This document shows, one piece after another, positions 59,492 to 64,000 of a stretch of 64,000 bases of DNA. This DNA is from Margaritifera margaritifera (taxonomy: Eukaryota; Mollusca; Bivalvia; Unionida; Margaritiferidae): contig JAQPZY010001569.1 in NCBI GenBank assembly GCA_029931535.1, forward strand, positions 3,397,001-3,461,000, read 5' to 3'. The first letter of the stretch is position 1. The number at the start of each line of letters is the position of its first letter. A program made the translations under genes and the position numbers. The notes beneath the pieces are model-generated. The model did not search any database. It was not told where the DNA came from and saw only the letters and a list, made by a program, of their open reading frames with translations.

Positions 59492-59619
59492 TCATAAAAA
59501 TGGAGTTATCTCCAAAAACAAAGTAATTTTGAACATAGAAAATAGGTGAACATGACTTACTTTTGTTAGTGGTGAGCTGTACTCCTCAAAAGTCATGCTG
59601 AAAAATCAACTGTATGTGC

Positions 59620-59720
59620 AAAAACCACACATGATATTGCCAAGCCCTACCTTTATTTCTTCATTAAATACCCCCTTTTTTTAAAATGGATGGGAGGAAT
59701 TCTCCTAAATTTTAAGTTTA
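59620..59720 (+). repeat. Interspersed repeat A, short copy
   Basis: 'ccaagccctacctttatttc' 'ttcattaaat', a T-run and 'aaaatggatggga' match the second half of 1640-1885. Confidence 0.5.
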
Positions 59721-60456
59721 AGAATAGACCCTCACTATCCACAAAACAAACAAAACCTATTAAGATTTCAGTACTAGCTAGATCATTGAAAGTCAGGCTG
59801 TTAATCACAACCAATGTTATTTTTAGAAGAAATACACGACGGAGCTTTTCCACAATAGAAAAGTATCATGGAGCTCAAATTACCACGTTGGACACTGGAC
59901 ATAAGATGACCTTAATTATCCCATGCAACTGTTTGGTCATTATGTTTCCGCAATCTTTTAAATGCTCAATGGCCCCAAAGCACAAGACAATAGAGGTGTG
60001 AAAGCTTATCTCCTGGACTTGTCAAAACCCTATTATGTCTGTGTGATTTTTCATTTGGGGTACATTATCTCAGTATTCTTAGCCACTTTGGAAACAGTTC
60101 AATGATAATTCACCCAGGCCATCACAGTTTGGCTGCTTCAGAGTGTCCCTGGAAAAAGCACCAAACTCCAAATTCCATGACATGATATAGAGAATAATAT
60201 GCTCAAAGTGCCATTAAAAAAAGCAAAAAGCCAACCAAGTTCTCTCTGAAAACAAAATTAGAATTGGAGCTATCTGGAAAAAAGTACATTTCATGCAAAG
60301 ACAAAATAGAAACCATTCAGAAATACTTCTCAAAATGTAGATTCTCCCTCACTTTTTCCACATGTATGCCACAAACAGACCAAGGTGATCTGCAGATACA
60401 AACAGTAAAGTATTTGGCAGAACCAAGTATCTCACCTGCTACCATGCAATGATGCA

Positions 60457-60677
60457 TACCGTCTATACTCGCGTATAAGCTAATACCAACTGCAAACTGC
60501 ATAGACCCAGATCTGCCATTGCATAATGCGCTGGCAGATACAGGTCTATGCAGTTTGTAGGGACTAATCAGTAGAACAAACAACATAGACCCTGACCTGT
60601 CGGCGCATTATGTGACAGCAGATCAGGATCTATGTTGTTTGCATTTGGACTCTGCTTGTAGGTGAGTATAAACGGTA
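60457..60677 (-). mobile_element. Double-palindrome MITE, copy 13
   Basis: Order A then B. Ends are TACCGTCTATACTCGCGTAT and ...GTGAGTATAAACGG TA. Palindromes are well kept apart from a local 'gatacagg' change in the right arm of A. Confidence 0.88.
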
Positions 60678-62055
60678 TACTCTCTGTATCTGACTTGCAA
60701 AAGCTTTAACACAAAACCTCAACGCTGACACTGCCACTACTGCTAGAAAAGTGATACACATATCTAACCATGCTTATGCAGGTGAGACAAAAACCATGAG
60801 TTTCTTACTGTTCTTACTGCAGTCAAAATCACAGTAAACTTCAATATACAACATACATGTACATTAGCTAAATTGTTTCATTTTGCATACCTCTCCCCTT
60901 CTCCCCTACAAAGTAATGAACAAATTTATAAAATACTTTTTATTGAAACAGTGGACCAGTAGACAGCTTTAGGACACCTTTGCATTATCATCAAAATTTG
61001 TCTCTTGTTTTGGATGCTAAGCTCCATGATGGTACTAAATTTTATAGTTACTGATTTGATGGAACATAGAGCTCAAATGAATAAGTAAACATTCAAATCT
61101 GAATATTTTTTGTGAATATTCAATCAGAAATATCAGTACTCTAATATTCATTTGCTTATCTAATAGCATTGGCACCATTTTGTGAAGAAATAAACAAGGC
61201 AAAATGTGAACTATACAGCTCTGAATTCGTATAGAAGGGAACAAGTACAAACCAGCTAATTGACCTGAAATTCAAACTCCTATTCACACTGTAATCATGT
61301 CAATATTCTGAACAATCACGCTGCTCACAACATCACCAATTCTATTCATTGTCATTCAGGTGCTCTTGAAAAGATCATGTGTAATACGGCAAGTTGATAA
61401 AGTGCACGGTATAGAAAGGGTTGTCATATTAAAGTAAACAAAGCATTTATGTATCAATCAACATATCTAAATTTAATTAATTAAATTGGCCACATGAATG
61501 TGTGATTTTCATTGCAAACAAATCATTTCCCAGAGAATTTTTTGAAATAGTCCCTGCATTTAACTCAACAAGTAATCAAGATTTAAAGCCCTTCTATACA
61601 TATAGTATCTCTTCAGCACTAAAGAAATGTTTTTGGTCATACTAAGTTTGAAAAGAAACAGGGAAAATAACACCCACATTCATTTGATTTTTAGTTTCAA
61701 TTCTCCAAAAATGTACACAAGACCCCTAAAATGTCACAGACGTGTAATTAGATTTAGATGACCGAGTCCATAGTGTTTTCAATATGGCTTGGCAGGGGTG
61801 GGTGGGTGTTTCATTAAACATAACAGTAGACTAAGAAAAATGGATGGATTGATTAGCTATATTAATATTGGCCAATATCTGAATTCTATCTGAATATATT
61901 CAATGAATATTCAAACAGGAAAATTTGGTACTGTTTCAGCTATAATAGAAAAGTTAAAATAGTAATACCAAGAATGTCCACATATGTATTCTCTAATCAT
62001 TTCATACCATTTTCACAGTATATCATGATTTTGTATTTTTTTCTTTGCATTTTAG
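60678..62055. other. No gene recognised
   Basis: 60700-60790 belongs to the repeat family noted at 42410. The rest is AT-rich sequence. Confidence 0.3.
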
Positions 62056-62436
62056 CAACTAAATAAACCAGCAAATCAAGATTTGTTAAGTCAGGTTGCT
62101 GAATCTGGCAGCTGCATGTAACATGCAGTTTTTAACATTTTTGCAAGGGCAATCAACTGTGCCCATTCTTGTTTTCAAAATGCAAAAGTGCTAAGAAATT
62201 GTTGGAGAACACGTCTGATGAGCTTCTTAGTAATGCATCTTATCGTAACAATTTCATTGTATATGTATTGGAAACTTCCAAGTCTGAGAAATCTGGAATC
62301 TATAAAATTTTGTTACACCATGGTCCTAAGCACTAATGTAAAGCATCCAAAAGAAGAGGTCGAAGGTCAATGTCTTGCACTAAGACATCCTCAGTTAATC
62401 AGAAGATGGTCTGCACCATGTGCAGGTATGGAAACA
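62056..62436 (+). pseudogene. Broken coding-looking stretch, unknown protein
   Basis: After an acceptor-like 'tttgcattttag', 62056-62117 reads QLNKPANQDLLSQVAESGSC. About 70 bp later another frame reads SAKKLLENTSDELLSNASYR, followed by NNFIVYVLETSKSEKSGIYK and ILLHHGPKH, then a stop near 62335. A third frame continues VKHPKEEVEGQCLALRHPQL then IRRWSAPCAG and reaches a good donor GCAG|GTATGG at 62426. Three consecutive open segments in shifted frames suggest a decayed gene or retrocopy, or real exons with unusual boundaries. No family was recognised. Confidence 0.35.
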
Positions 62437-63129
62437 GTTGTCGTACAATGGTTGTTTATTCTTAATTTGTGCAATATTTTCAATGCCACCAGAAAACATA
62501 TCACATATTTCAATGTTTATCATTCTCTACTATCAACAAAAATACTACACAGAATCAAGAATAAATAATGATCATGTGACAACAGGTTCTGTGTGGGAAA
62601 TAGTGCAAACCCTCTAGACCAAAATGTTTTAGTTATGGGAGGTTTTTGTGATCATGCAGTAGGGTTCTATTTTTAGTAACAAGGACAGCCTGGCCATCAC
62701 ATTAGGCCTTGATAGTGTCAATAGAGTAAGAGGATCCAATTGTAAATTGTTTCTGGTGCATTTTTTAAACAATGAAATCAATGTTTAGGTTATTAAATCA
62801 CATTGGCTTTCATACTATTTTTGTCTTTATACACGATTTTAAAAAATCAAGCAAAAGAAATAACTAAAATAATATCCCACTATATTTACATATGACATGT
62901 TGACATGCAGCAGGGTTGAAAAATAATACCATCTTCTCATCTCATAGTAAAATCTTGAATGAATCAACAAGTTAATTACTTTCTTGATATGAGGTTGGAT
63001 ATAATATGCAAGTGTTGAGATGGGACGGAATTGATCAAATATGAATTGAAGCTCCCATGTATGGATAATCTTCTTTGAAAGAATATCCAGATTTGGAAAA
63101 GTGATTGGAGTTTATTAATGCCTCAATAA
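62437..63129. other. No gene recognised
   Basis: AT-rich sequence. If 62056-62436 is a real exon this would be its intron. Confidence 0.3.
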
Positions 63130-63350
63130 TGTAATAGGGTCTATTCTAGGACATGCAGTTGTGGGATTCATACTAATTTCTCAAAAATGGCACCAAACAA
63201 AATCGAATGAATGCATGACAATTGCACATCATATTTGCAAGCCCAACCTTTATTTATTTGTTTAATCACTCCTGTATTTAGAAAATTCCCCACTTTTTTT
63301 TCCAAATGGAGACGGGAATTTCCCCCTAAATGTGGAATCTATAGCTGGTA
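63130..63350 (+). repeat. Interspersed repeat A, second full copy
   Basis: Landmark order is identical to 1640-1885 ('gtgggattcat', 'taatttct', 'gcatgaca', 'cctttattta', 'tagaaaattcc', T-run, 'ccaaatggaga', 'ccccctaaatg'). Confidence 0.55.
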
Positions 63351-64000
63351 CAAGAATTGGTGCATATATTTTTTAGAAATTAAATTTTAAAAAATATTAA
63401 TAAGATGAACAAAAACATACGGTATTTTGGCATTATTAATAAAGTAAATAAGAATGTACATGATAAAATGAATAATACAAGTGATATTAGCATTGATAGA
63501 GTCATATATGTAGATTGTTTGTTACATTTAAATTTGCTACAAAACAATGAGGCTACAAGAGCCAAAGAATATATCAATTACATAATTTTTAATTCATTAC
63601 AAGTTGTTAATTACCTAGGATGCATGCAGTGACCCTACTCCCCTTCCGCCATACACCCCCTCCTCCAAATAAGTCTAAGAAACCTCCCACCACTGTCGGG
63701 AAGTCTACAGTTATATAATGCCCTTGGGTGATTGTGATGTTATAATTGGAATCTCAAACCTCTTATATATCCCAATATACAACAGATCCTATTTAATCTA
63801 GATTTCAGACGGATACATTTTTTCTTCGAATTGTACAATTCTGTGATAAGGATTTCTAAATTTTTCAATAAATATAAAATGGTCAGATACATCAAATCCT
63901 ATTGCTTAAAAGTCACTGGTAGTATGACAGAAGTCACATGGGCTTCAAGTTAATGATTTTTGTGTGTGATTTTTTATATTAGTACCCTTTTCATGCATTA
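63351..64000. other. No gene recognised
   Basis: AT-rich, with a C-rich patch near 63635-63665. The overlapping frames at 63380-63632 show no domain. Confidence 0.3.

Noticed and set aside
1210..60677. Repeated palindromes considered as a CRISPR array or integron attC sites
   Set aside because: Spacing is irregular over kilobases, each unit has TA-flanked transposon ends, and the surrounding DNA is eukaryotic.

Overview
The window is animal nuclear DNA: AT-rich, intron-dominated, with GT-AG splice signals, microsatellites and dense transposon debris. The transposon mix (FLYWCH/MULE element, several LINE types, tRNA-derived SINEs, hAT, piggyBac-like and TA-flanked MITEs, and GACCTTGACC-type degenerate tandem repeats) suggests a marine invertebrate, most likely a lophotrochozoan such as a mollusc. 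The species call is an inference of low confidence. No bacterial operon, rRNA, functional tRNA or CRISPR array was seen.

Genes are few. The one clearly recognisable host gene is a large minus-strand exon at 47270-48993. It encodes the disordered, serine- and acid-rich N-terminal part of a PSD/EFA6-type ARF6 exchange factor and stops at a splice donor just inside the Sec7 domain. The later Sec7 and PH exons were not found in the remaining 47 kb, so either the next intron is very long or they were missed by eye. Weaker gene candidates are a plus-strand initiating exon (2214-2554), a GC-richer possible promoter and first exon with a following small exon (56720-57313), and a broken coding-looking stretch (62056-62436).

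The rest is mobile and repetitive DNA. The most distinctive component is a 205-222 bp TA-flanked element carrying two different, nearly perfect palindromes side by side. It occurs 13 times in 64 kb, including a one-hairpin deletion derivative, an end fragment and an effectively empty target site for comparison.

16.0-22.8 kb is a nest. A LINE endonuclease region has been hit by a SINE (12 bp target duplication), a double-palindrome element and a 1.95 kb MULE/FLYWCH transposon (9 bp duplication). It is followed by LINE reverse transcriptase and RNase H pieces interleaved with GACCTTGACC repeat blocks. 27.9-29.9 kb is a second nest: an RNase H-type LINE split by a hAT element (8 bp duplication), itself containing a TA-flanked foldback element. 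8.8-11.7 kb is a nearly full-length but dead LINE ORF2 with an endonuclease, a reverse transcriptase and a C-terminal zinc finger; a deleted relative lies at 35.2-35.9 kb.

31.3-32.7, 36.1-39.3, 40.0-41.0, 44.2-45.3 and 58.1-58.8 kb are degenerate tandem arrays. Remaining intervals are AT-rich and show no supportable gene.
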